DNA from: Paulinella micropora
Lineage: Eukaryota > Cercozoa > Imbricatea > Euglyphida > Paulinellidae
NCBI GenBank assembly: GCA_019918135.1
Contig: WBZZ01006634.1
Span: forward strand, 1 to 64,000
Reading direction: 5' to 3'
DNA: 64,000 nucleotides
Positions 19,442-29,100 of the stretch are shown in pieces. Made by a program: the position numbers and the translations under genes. Under the pieces are notes generated by a model that worked only from the letters and a program-made list of their open reading frames with translations, was not told where the DNA came from and made no database searches. Numbering within the stretch: position 1 is the stretch's first letter; every line of letters starts with the position of its first letter.

Positions 19442-20363
19442 ATGTCCAAGCAAGAGAAGAAGCAAGAAGCTAAGAGCACCAAGCGAGAGAAGAAGGAAGA
19501 AGCTACGAGCCTAGACGAAAATGACGAGGACACAGAAGAAACAGTGATATTCACAATTGCCAAAAGAAAGTTGATAACAAAAGCAGAGAGAGAAGCCGCA
19601 AGGGCGGAGGCTGAAGCAGAGAGGAAAGCCGCAAGGGAGGCAGCAAAGCCGGTGGCAGCAGGAACGCCGGTAGCAAAGCCGGCGGCAGTAAAGGCGGCAG
19701 CAGTAAAGCCGGCGGCCGGCAAGGAGGAAGCCGGAAGGTCGGTAAGTTTGTCCTTAGCGAAGGCCAAGCTATCTGGCTTGGTCAGTAAGATGTTAGTCAA
19801 CAACCCGGAGGACTACGAAACCGACGAAAATGGCCACCACAAATGGTATTGTATAGTACTGTATATTAAGGATATGGAGATCCTGAAGAAAGTAGTCGAC
19901 TTTATGGAGCTCTACAGCAAGACAAAAATGAAGGAAATTGAAAGGCCGATCAAGAGCGTCGACCTGGTCGAACTAGTGGGTGCGGAGTACGCTGAATTCG
20001 TGGCTGTAAAGGATAATAATAAGGCTGAGGATTTGCGCAAGCTATTCGAACTAACTATGGTCCCTCCTGCGCCTGCTTCTTGCTTTTTGTGCGTGGTTTG
20101 TTGGTTTTTTGGCAGCGTCCCGAAAAAAGACAGGAAACCGTCGCGTTTGTTTTTTTTTTGGGGGGGGGGGGGGTGTGTGTTGTCAGGCCGCGAACTACCT
20201 GGAAATCGAACCTCTGTTGTTGCTCGCGTGTACAAAGATCGCGAGCATGCTCAAGGGCAAGACACCCGCGCAGATCCGAAAGACCTTTGACATCGAAGAC
20301 GACTTCACGTCTGAAGAAAGAAAACAACTGGAAAGGGAGAACGCGTGGGCCACTCTCGCCTGA
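19442..20363 (+). CDS. SKP1: SKP1 homologue with long N-terminal extension, one intron, 264 aa
   Basis: Exon 1 is 19442-20059 and exon 2 20187-20363. The intron (20060-20186) starts GTCCCT and ends TTGTCAG after a T9-G14 tract. Splicing joins LFELTM to [15 protein letters not shown], exactly where SKP1 reads 'LFELILAANYLDI'. The C terminus has [14 protein letters not shown], the SKP1 F-box-binding helix, and ends [21 protein letters not shown]. The BTB-like part is recognisable ([12 protein letters not shown]). Residues 1-100 form a Lys/Glu/Ala-rich extension with [14 protein letters not shown] repeats not found in ordinary SKP1 (about 160 aa). SKP1 bridges F-box proteins to cullin-1 in SCF ubiquitin ligases. 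The 5' splice site GTCCCT is unusual. Confidence 0.9.
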
Positions 20364-20553
20364 TGCCGCGCCCGTTTCCGCAGCACTGTCCCGATTCTTC
20401 GTTCCGGACAAGGAGAAATCGGGAGCGGGGGAGGGGGCTCGGGGAAAGGGGCGCGGGACAAGGTGAGGGGGGAAATGCCAGTTGCTAGCTCTCTCTTTCT
20501 CAAGCATTAAAAGCCTACTAAACAAAGTCCGTAGCTCTTGTGTTCTTTTGCCC

Positions 20554-22104
20554 ATGAAAAAGTGGTCTAACGTCGTAAAAAAGCCAAGCACGGCCGGCTT
20601 TGAGGCGCTGCTAACAGCAATAACTACACGCTTTAACCAGGCCAAGTGCCCCGCTGAGGTCCACGTGACGCGGCAGCACCTGCTCTTAGTCGACGAAAAA
20701 GCCAACAGGGCCTTTGGCCTCCGTTTTTACAGCGTGGCGGCAGGTGCCGCAGTTGCTAGCCTGAATGGCGTGCTGGAGCGGCAGGCACTGGCGGCCCAAG
20801 AACTGCCACCAACCGTGCCGCGCACCTACAATTTCGCTTGGCTGTTGAGAAGCGGCGGCCAGGAACTGGTCGCGGGGACCCGGGAGCTCCTACGGACTCT
20901 GCAAAACATTATCGAGCGGTCCGAGTACAAAGCGGCGAACGACGTCCCGGAGGCGGTCTATGACAAGGCTAAAACATCGGTCCTCGCGGTCATCGCGTCC
21001 GTTCTGCAGAAGATTACCGCGTGGAGCCCCTCGCACCTGCTCCTGTTGCAGGAAACGGAGCACTACGGATCAACGAACCTCTTGTGTTGGCTCAAGGCTA
21101 AAGTTGAGCACACGCAGTTGGTCCGGCAGCTGTACAAGCAGGTAGCAAGCATCCCGACACTGCTGGCAAGGCCTGGCACGGAGGAGTACTACTTGTGGTC
21201 CTGCATATCGCCCTACGCGATCTTTGTCCGGTCGTGCGCCCATTTCCCCAGCGCGAGCGCTCATCCCCCGAACGCGGGGAATTTCTTGGTGTTGGGCCTG
21301 GAACGTGAGGTCCTGCAGCTCAACAACAAGAGGGAGGTCGTCGCCGCCGCGAACCCTAACTTTTACGCCATTAGTAACAGCCTGCTACCGGCGGACAGGC
21401 CGGCAGAAACCCCAAGCAAACTCGGCCTGCTGCACTACCTGCTGCTCGTCTGCAACACGTACGAGAGGCTCGTAGGCGCCAGGTGCCAGCGCATGCAAGA
21501 ATGTGATTCTTTGGTGCGGACGATGCTGTCGGCCATCGAGCGTAAGGACCGGCAACATCTGGGCGCGGCGCTGGCTCTGCTTCCGAGGCTGGACAAGTGG
21601 GCGTTCGGGGCGGGGCTGCGCCCTTGCCTAGAACGCCTGCTGCTGCAGAACCGCGCGCTGACGGCGGATATCTGGTGCGGCAAGCACCCTGACCTGCGTT
21701 ACCCAGAAAAGCCGTTTGTGCACGTCGCGTATAACGAGTGCGTGTACGTGTACCACGCTCTTAATCGGATCCTGAAAAATCACGGCAGCGAGCACCGTCT
21801 TCTAAGGAACGCGCTGGACGCTTGGTACGAGACGACCGTGGGGCGTAGCGAGTTCCTGCGCGAAGAAGACGGCTGGCAAAGCTATATAAAGGCCCGCACG
21901 CGCGTGGGCGCACGGACCTGGCGCGACGAGCTGGCGTTTTCGGCGCACGCGCACCTGCTCGCAATGCTGGAAGAAAACACTGCGCTTAAGGAGGCCCTAA
22001 CCAGACCAGAGGACCCGCAGAAGCCCTTTGGCCTTCTGGTTGATTCGAACTACATTGACACGTACTGGAAAGCTAAATTGAACGCCGGGCCGCGCCGGCT
22101 CTAA
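20554..22104 (+). CDS. orphan protein, 516 aa
   Basis: An intact frame from the ATG at 20554 (MKKWSNVVKKPS); the frame is open a little upstream without another ATG. The composition is that of an ordinary globular, mainly helical protein, with several Trp and no transmembrane segment or signal peptide. Possible helices include LLRTLQNIIERSEYKAAND and LLLLQETEHYGSTNLLCW. A short C-terminal DSNYIDTYWKAKL is notable. I recognise no domain. It begins 190 bases after SKP1 on the same strand. Confidence 0.7.
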   Translation: MKKWSNVVKKPSTAGFEALLTAITTRFNQAKCPAEVHVTRQHLLLVDEKANRAFGLRFYSVAAGAAVASLNGVLERQALAAQELPPTVPRTYNFAWLLRSGGQELVAGTRELLRTLQNIIERSEYKAANDVPEAVYDKAKTSVLAVIASVLQKITAWSPSHLLLLQETEHYGSTNLLCWLKAKVEHTQLVRQLYKQVASIPTLLARPGTEEYYLWSCISPYAIFVRSCAHFPSASAHPPNAGNFLVLGLEREVLQLNNKREVVAAANPNFYAISNSLLPADRPAETPSKLGLLHYLLLVCNTYERLVGARCQRMQECDSLVRTMLSAIERKDRQHLGAALALLPRLDKWAFGAGLRPCLERLLLQNRALTADIWCGKHPDLRYPEKPFVHVAYNECVYVYHALNRILKNHGSEHRLLRNALDAWYETTVGRSEFLREEDGWQSYIKARTRVGARTWRDELAFSAHAHLLAMLEENTALKEALTRPEDPQKPFGLLVDSNYIDTYWKAKLNAGPRRL

Positions 22105-22583
22105 GCGTGGGGTTGTGGCAGAGGGCTGGTTCCAAACACACACACACACGACGAAAGAAAAAGAAAGACCAACTGCAGAGAAAAAAATTTCTTTGCCAGA
22201 CAGAGCGGGGGGGCAAGAGCGGTGTTTGTGGAGTGGAGAGAGAGGGAGCGGGGGGGGGAGGGATGGCTCTGCCGCGGATTTTTGGTCGCAGATTAAAACT
22301 TTGGCCATTTTTTTGGGGGACAGATTTTTTTTAGTGGAGCCGTTTTTACAAACGCGGGCTTCCCCCCTCCCCTCACTGTTCTTTCTCTTTCCCGACAGGC
22401 CTGTGCGCCCGGCCCCCCCCCCCCCTCTCCCTCCACACTTGTGCGCAGGCCAAGCGAGGGAGGGGGGGGGGCCGGGCGCACCGACGACGTCATCATTCTT
22501 TTGCCACCTTGACATAAAAAAATCGCATTTGTTTCTCCGAAACACAGCTGTCTCTCTCTCGTTTGTTTTGTTACGCAGCGGGA
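22105..22583. other. spacer with G and C runs
   Basis: Short (CA)n at 22137, G runs at 22206 and 22250, C runs at 22415-22428 and a G run at 22461-22470. A TTACGCAG just before the next start codon looks like a splice acceptor, so a 5' untranslated exon is possible. Confidence 0.4.
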
Positions 22584-23056
22584 ATGGTTGATGGGAGAGT
22601 TTTCACAGAGGCGCAGCAGACGGTTGGCACGGACTCCTGGGGCTTCCAAGAAATGGACGCACTGGACCGGGCCATAGACAAATTGAAAGCTGAGCGTAAC
22701 CAAGAGACCATGGGCCACGAGCAACTGGCCGCCGTGCTGCACGACATCATCACGGCGGCCAATCGTGGCGCTCCTTGGACCAAAACCAAGGCCGACATAG
22801 GGCAGCGCCTGGGACCCAAGGCCTTTCTGAGCCCATATGAGGTACTGTTGCTGCACAGTTCGTCTATCTTGGATCGATTGATTTTTTTTAGGCGGCGGTC
22901 TTCTGCACGCAAAGAAACATCCAAGACTTGCAAGAGATCTTGGCCCTCAATTCCAGGCAGCTCAAGGAGGCCGAAAGTCACGCTAAGGAACTTAGGGAAC
23001 TAGTCAAGGAAGCCCGGAGGCAGGTACGCGACGCTGAGGCCAACGTAAGCCAATAA
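22584..23056 (+). CDS. coiled-coil orphan protein with one intron, 140 aa
   Basis: Exon 1 is 22584-22841 and exon 2 22892-23056. The intron 22842-22891 (50 bases) starts GTACTG and ends in eight T followed by AG. Splicing joins GPKAFLSPYE to AAVFCTQRNIQDLQEILAL, and exon 2 then forms a long heptad-like helix rich in Glu, Arg and Lys to a TAA. Without splicing the frame runs into Ser/Arg-rich sequence, which supports the intron. CAG/GTACGC and GTAAGC near the end could be further donors, so the 3' end is not certain. No family is recognised. Confidence 0.65.
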
Positions 23057-23282
23057 GCCACGGAACCTCTAGCGTAGACGATTAAAAAAGAAAGCAATCG
23101 TGTAACTTTGAAAGCTTAACCGGACTTGGTTTTTTTTTCTGCGGTTGACTAGACGAATCTTTTTTTTTTAATCCGTGTACCGAAAAGAAAGGGAGCCGAA
23201 AAGGAGGGTGGTGATGGTGATGAGTACAACAAAAAAACGTGGCACACGGAAGGCGGACAATTCACTCCCGGCTTTTTTTTGG

Positions 23283-23657
23283 TCAAGCTTTAGCGCGGCC
23301 CTTCCGCGCAACTGTGCGTTCGCGCCAGCAAAGGCAGCCGGTGCCCGCGCGCAGGAGGTCATTGCAAGAATCTTCGGAGCACCGCTCGAAGCGAATCCAC
23401 GTGGCCTCCCCCACCTCGTCCAGTGCCTCTTCGCACTCGGCCGAGACGAGCAGCGCCCCTTCCAAGCACAGCATCATTTCTGCCAAGAGCTCCTGCGCGG
23501 CCCTGGCATGTCCGGCGGCGCCCGGGCAGCCCTGCAATCTCTTCACCAGCAGGTCAGCGCGTGCGCGTAGCAGCCCCTTGACGTCCTCGTCTTGTTGCAG
23601 TTGCAGGAAGGATTGCCGCCGTTGGTACCTGCCCTTGTAGTTACCTTGGTCAGACAT
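23283..23657 (-). CDS. small helical orphan protein, 124 aa
   Basis: ATG at 23657 (MSDQGNYKGRYQRRQ) to a TGA at 23283. Most of the protein is Ala/Leu/Glu-rich and helical (VKGLLRARADLLVKRL, then LLAEMMLCLEGALLV). The last 25 residues (CLCWRERTVARKGR) look less ordinary. Another frame overlapping the 3' end encodes a hydrophobic segment (VVLITITTLLFGSLSF), so a frame change or an intron near 23,300-23,360 is possible. Not recognised. Confidence 0.45.
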   Translation of the reverse strand: MSDQGNYKGRYQRRQSFLQLQQDEDVKGLLRARADLLVKRLQGCPGAAGHARAAQELLAEMMLCLEGALLVSAECEEALDEVGEATWIRFERCSEDSCNDLLRAGTGCLCWRERTVARKGRAKA

Positions 23658-24052
23658 CTTTGGCGCACGGACGCGCGTGTTTCTCTTTTTGTCTGGTTGT
23701 TTTTTTGGCACCCAGCTTTTCTTCCCCCCGCCCCGACATTCCTCTTTCGCGGCCCCCCCCCCTCCACACACAACCGTTTCTTTCCTGTGCCGCAGCCGCT
23801 GTCGGCCCCCCCCCACCCTGTGCACCAGTCGTGGCCTCCGGTTTCTACCAAGAAGGGTCGGACGAGTAAAACAGACTTCTGCGCTCTGTCTCTTCAACAG
23901 GTTCATGTCTTTCTTTTTTTAATACAGCCCGCACTCACTCTCTCTTGTTCTCCGTTCTTTCCATCAGATGTTTTGTGCAAAAGAAAAAAAGCCCTAGCTC
24001 GAAACAAGCGTACTATTTTTTTACGTGAGGGGCGTACACGAAGGAAGGTTTT
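23658..24052. other. spacer, no gene seen
   Basis: C runs at 23753-23762 and 23806-23814 and T-rich stretches. It lies between the start of the helical orphan and the 3' end of the first F-box/LRR gene. Confidence 0.45.
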
Positions 24053-25746
24053 TTACAACCAGGGCGCTCTGTTCTGAAATCTTTGATCGCTTGTTGAATA
24101 GCCTTTCGGAATGATCTCCAGAATCTGTAGGTTTGGCATGGCCACACAGTACTGAAGCACGCTGTTGTGGTCAAGTTTGGGACAATCATAGAAGAATAGG
24201 TTTTGCAGGTTAGGGAGGGCTGCCAGGTGCCGAATAGCCGACGGAGCCAGATTTGTACAATTACATACGCGCAGCTTCTCCAGCTGCGAAAACCGTAACA
24301 AGTGCAGAAAATTCTCTCCGTCGAATTTCGGCCCACCTTCCAAACTCAATCTCTTCAACCCGCGTGGTAGATGCACGAGTTCACCACCGGTAAGGGCCCG
24401 GCCGCTCAACGATAGATCTTGTAACCCGTCAAGTTCGGGCAGGGGCTCGAAGTACTTGGTGCAGCAACCTTCCAAACTCAATTTCCTCAACCCGCGTGGT
24501 AGATGCACAAGCTGCCCGCCGGCGAGGGCCCAGACACCCAACGATAGCTCTTGTAGCTCGTCGAGCGCGGACAAGGGCTCGAGGTCACTGATCGCACAAT
24601 GCCTCAGATGCAGTTCTCGTAGACAATGTCGCCGGCCGATGACATGTTGTAGCCCGGCGGAGGTGATGCGAACACAGGAGCTCAGGTCCAGTTTTTGTAG
24701 CAGCGTCAGTTGCGCCACGCAGGAAAGCCCCTCATCAGTTATGTCGGGATTGTGTGAGAGATCCAAGACCCGCAGATCCGGTAAATTAATCAGCTGCCGC
24801 AGGGCGCCATCGTTTACATAGCAATCAGAGATGTCAAGATGTTGGAGCCCAGCCATGTCGCTAACAAACCGGAGGTCAGACACGTTCGTTGCGGCTAGGG
24901 ACAAATAACGTAGCTCGCGCAGGGGCGCAAGCCGCGCTAGCCCCGCCGGGCTAAAGCCTTGGCAGTGACTCAAGGATAAGTACTGTAGATTTTGCAGGCC
25001 GGACAATTGTCTAAGGGCGTTGTCAGTAATCCCTCTGCAAGAATGTAGGTTTAGGGACTGCAGTTGTTCCAGTGTCGCGATCCAGCTCAGCTCACCGCTG
25101 ACGTAGTTGCCAGCCAAGTCGAGCTGCCGCAGTTGGGTCATCGTACCGATAACACCGCACACATCGATGCGCGCCTCATTTTGCAAGCACACCCCCCTCA
25201 AAACCAAGGTTTCCGGTTTTTTGGCCCGCAGCCATTCACTGATCGCCCCATCGCTGGCGTACTGACAGTTGCTCAGCCAGGTCTCGCACGGGGCTAAGGG
25301 GGCGTGAAGTCAGCCCCAGAAGGCGAGGTTACGTTGTAAATGTTGCCCAAGCGCTTCAGCCCCCTGATGTGCACTGCTTCTCTTAGGTCCCGATCCGTGA
25401 CGATGTTTAGCAAAATAGTCTGCACGGTAATCCGGTGCTTCCTGACAAGCGGCAGAACAGCGGAGCCGCTGCCGTCGATGGTCAGGCATGAAATCTCTTT
25501 CCATTCTTGCCACCGGGCCTCGGGTATCGGCGGTCTACCCGCGCGCACGCGCAGCGCGGGGAACGACGCGGGGCGAATGCCGTCTCTGGCTGTTCGGCAG
25601 ACAAGGGACCAGACCGCAAATCGCCAAGACATATCATCGACCAGACCGACGACCAGTTCCCACACATCCTCGGGCAGGCTTAGCAACGGAGAGGTCTGCA
25701 CAGACGGAACGTCGTGCCTGGCGCGCTTGCGCGGCGGCACGTTCAT
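24053..25746 (-). CDS. F-box/leucine-rich-repeat protein, copy 1, about 564 codons
   Basis: From the ATG at 25746 a basic leader (PPRKRARHD) precedes an F-box (SLPEDVWELVVGLVDD, then VWSLVCRTARD) and a linker shared with the gene at 50.6 kb (RAGRPPIPEARW). The rest is about 14 leucine-rich repeats of the amn1/F-box type (LQHLDISDCYVNDGALRQL; VLDLSHNPDITDEGL). The frame changes at a run of five G at about 25,298-25,302; the tandem copy at 31.5 kb has six G there and reads straight through, so either this copy is freshly broken or a base was lost in assembly. Such proteins are SCF substrate receptors: the F-box binds SKP1 and the repeats bind the target. The 3' part from 24053 to 24460 is not present in copy 2. 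Confidence 0.85.
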
Positions 25747-26103
25747 TTGCCTGAGGATGGGGGGGGGGGGTGGTGGGATAGGCAAGTGACTTATTTGCTG
25801 GTCATTTTATAGTCTTGTGCTAACTAACAACGATTTCTCGGGGTTTTGTTTTTGGAGACACAAAAAAAAGGGTCCAAGCCTTGCCCCGCGTCCTCACCCT
25901 CCCCCCCCCCTCCCAACTACACACCCTCTCTCTCTCAAGTTTTTTTTTTTGGTTTTGTTTTGTTTGCTATATCTAAAAAAACGGGACTAGCCTTTTCTTT
26001 CTTCAAATCTTTAAAAACTCACGAAAAGAGAAAGCCTCCGACCGGTGCCGCAACGCTAGTCTATTGCAATTCCACTTTGTTTTTCCCTACTAGCTAGACG
26101 ACG
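25747..26103. promoter_or_regulatory. divergent promoter region of F-box/LRR and surface genes, unit 1
   Basis: A run of ten G just 5' of the F-box gene, a C run at 25900, T and A runs, and TCTAAAAAAACGG. The word CTAGACGACGATGAACGCT at the surface-gene start is also at the older third paralogue (39,568), so the start context is conserved. Confidence 0.4.
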
Positions 26104-29100
26104 ATGAACGCTTGCTTACTAGCGCTGGCGTTGACGGTGGTGTCCTTGGCGGATTGCGCCTGGCGCGCGCCGGAACCGACGGACCTGTTGCTCGAGCTGT
26201 CCGTCGGCGCCGCCTGCTCGGTGTGGACGCTGCCGGCCGCGGGCGCTGTTGCGGGTGGGTCTGTCGCACGCCGCCGGCATTTAGCGCAAGACGAGCAATG
26301 GCTGGTAGACTGGGGCGACGGCACGCCGCCACAAGCTTGTACAAGCAGCAGCCCGTGCACGCACGTGTTTGCCAGCGCGGGCGTGTTTACAATAGCGGTG
26401 GAAGGCACGGTGCCGGGCTGGACCATGACGCCGGAATGGCGCGCGCAGCAGACGGGCGAGGTCGCGCTGCTAGTGATCTTACAGTGGGGCGGTTTGCAAC
26501 TAAACGCTAGCAGCGGCTACCACTTCTACGGCGAATGGCAGTTGACTTCAGCGCCGCCGCTGTCGGCCCTTGACACGTCGTACGTGACGAGCTTCGAGTA
26601 CAGCTTCGCCGGGCTCGTGGCCGCTACGTTCGATGTTTCGGGGCTGGACACGCGGTCCGCGCTAGTGCTGCGCGGCGCGTTCGCGAACTCGCCCAAGCTC
26701 CAGTTTTCCAACGTCAGCGGCTGGGACCTGTCGCGCGCGCGCGACATCTCGTACCTGTTCAACGGCACCAATGCAACAACCATCCGGGGCCTCGAGCGCT
26801 GGAACGTGTCCGGCGTATCGGAGGCTACGGCGGTGTTCGCGCGGTCGGCGGTGCGGGCCGACCTGTCGAGTTGGCAGCTGAACAGCTTGCGCGACGCCCG
26901 GCAGTTGCTGGACAGCGCGCCCGCGGAGCTGCTGAGCCGGACACACAGCGCGTGCCTGGGCCAGCGCACAAGCGCCGAGTGCGCCGTGTGGGTGCCGTCC
27001 GTGTCAATGACCGAGTCGCGGACGCCAACCGCGTCGCGGACTCCGCCGGTGTCGTCAACCTCCACTGCCTCGCGGAGCCTCGGCTCCTCTCTGAGCAGCA
27101 CGGCGTCTGTGACCGCCTCGGTGTCACGGTCGCCGCCGGCGTCCGCGACTTCGTCGGTGTCGTCGACACCAACGGCCTCGCGGAGCCTCGGCTCCTCTCT
27201 GACCGGCACGGCATCAGTCACGCCGTCTAGGCCCTGCGCGGATGGCTACACATGGGGGGCGGCCCCTTCGTACATGCTGGGCCTGCCGGAGACGGCGGGG
27301 CTGTTGGGCAGTGCGTGGGTACTGAGCGCTTCGAGCAGCTGGAGAGGCACCGCTCCGCTGCAGGCCCTGGACGCCAACAGTGCGACGGCGTGGGCTAGCG
27401 CGCTGGGCACCTATAGCTGTGAGGGGAGCGCAACCGCAGCGGCGGCCCTGACGCTGAATGTCAACGGAGGTGCGAGCGTGCGCGGTGAGTACCTGGAGCT
27501 AAGCAGCAGCGACGCGGCGCGGCGCGCGGGGCTATTAGAGCTCGAGGTCTGGCCGTTCCAGGCTTCCACGGGCGCTCCGCTCTATTCCATAACAGCGCTC
27601 CGCTCTATTCCATAACAGCGCTGCACGTAGTGGGCTCGAACGATGGCGGGCAGACCTGGACCACCGTGTACAACGGCACGGCGGCGCTTGATCCTGCTCA
27701 GGCCTGGGGTATCAGCACCAGAAGTCTGTCCGTGCTGGGCGGACAGTCTTGGAGCAGGTTCCGGTTTATCTTTATTGTTGCGTACCAGCGCGCCGGGCCG
27801 GGCAGCGTGGGGTACGCCTGCACGGCACAGGTGGCGCTGGGGCGGCTAAACCCCCGCTTGCTAGAGCAGCAAGCGGACGCTTGCCAGGACGTGGACGAGT
27901 GCGCCGCGGGCACGCACGGCTGCGGCGGCGGCCTGCGCTGTGTCAACACGGCCGGGAGCTTCCGCTGCGATTGCCCCGTGGGGTACACTGCGAACGGACC
28001 AGGGTGCCAGGACGTGGACGAGTGCGCCAGCGGCGTGGAGCCGCCCGTGTACACGCTGCAGCAGCTCGCGCTCAGGGGCTGGCGGCTGAACGTTTCTAGC
28101 AGCGCCAGTGAAAACGCGGCAGCGCTGCTCGCGCCGGACGCGGACGGTGCCGGGGCGTGGGCCAGCGCGCTGGGCACTTACGACATCAGTGCGGGGGCGG
28201 GCGCGCCGCTCACTTGCGTGGCCAACGCGACCGCGGCCGCGGCGGTGACAAGCAACGTAGACGGCAGTGCCGTTGTGCGCGGCGAATACCTAGAACTCAG
28301 CGGCGGCCTTCCGTTGGACAGGGCGGGGCTCCGCCAGTTTGAACTGTACCCAAATGTCACGCCCGGCGCCCTCTACTCAGCGGCTGCGCTCCGCATACTT
28401 GGCTCCAACGACGGCGGCGCTAGCTGGACCACCGTGTACGCGGGCACCGCCCTGGACCCCGCTCAGGGCTGGGGTGTGGCAACCGGACAGTCTGTTAGGC
28501 CCCTGGACTGCTTGTACTGGAACAAGTTCCGCTTTGTGGTACCCGTGGCCTACCAGCGCGCGCCTCAGACCTGCACCGCGCAAGTAGCGCTCGGGCGGTT
28601 GAACCCGAGCTTGCTGGAACTGCGGCGAGCCTGTCAGGACATGGACGGCACCTGTGCCAATACGCCCTCCTGCCGCGGGGACCAGCGCTGCACCAACACG
28701 GCGGGGAGCTTCGCCTGTCAGTGCCTGCCGGGCTTCACGGCGGCCGGCACGCCGCCCGACAGCGCCTGCCGGGACGTGGACGAGTGCGCCGATGGCACGC
28801 ACGGCTGCTCGGCCAATGAGCGCTGCACCAACACCGTGGGCAGCTTTTCGTGCGCCTGCGCGGCGGGGTACACCTGGGGGCAGGCGCAGTACACGCTGGG
28901 GGCCGCGCAAGCCCCCGGGCTTATGGCCGGGGGCTGGCTGCTGAATGCTTCCAGCAGCAACGGCACTACTACTGTGGGGGGCTGGGTCAGCGCGCCGGGC
29001 ACGTACGCGTTGTCCAGCAGCGCCGGCTCTCTGGCTTGTGTCGGGGACGCATCCGCCAATGCGGCCCTGACGTTGAACATCAACAATAGTGCTAACGTGC

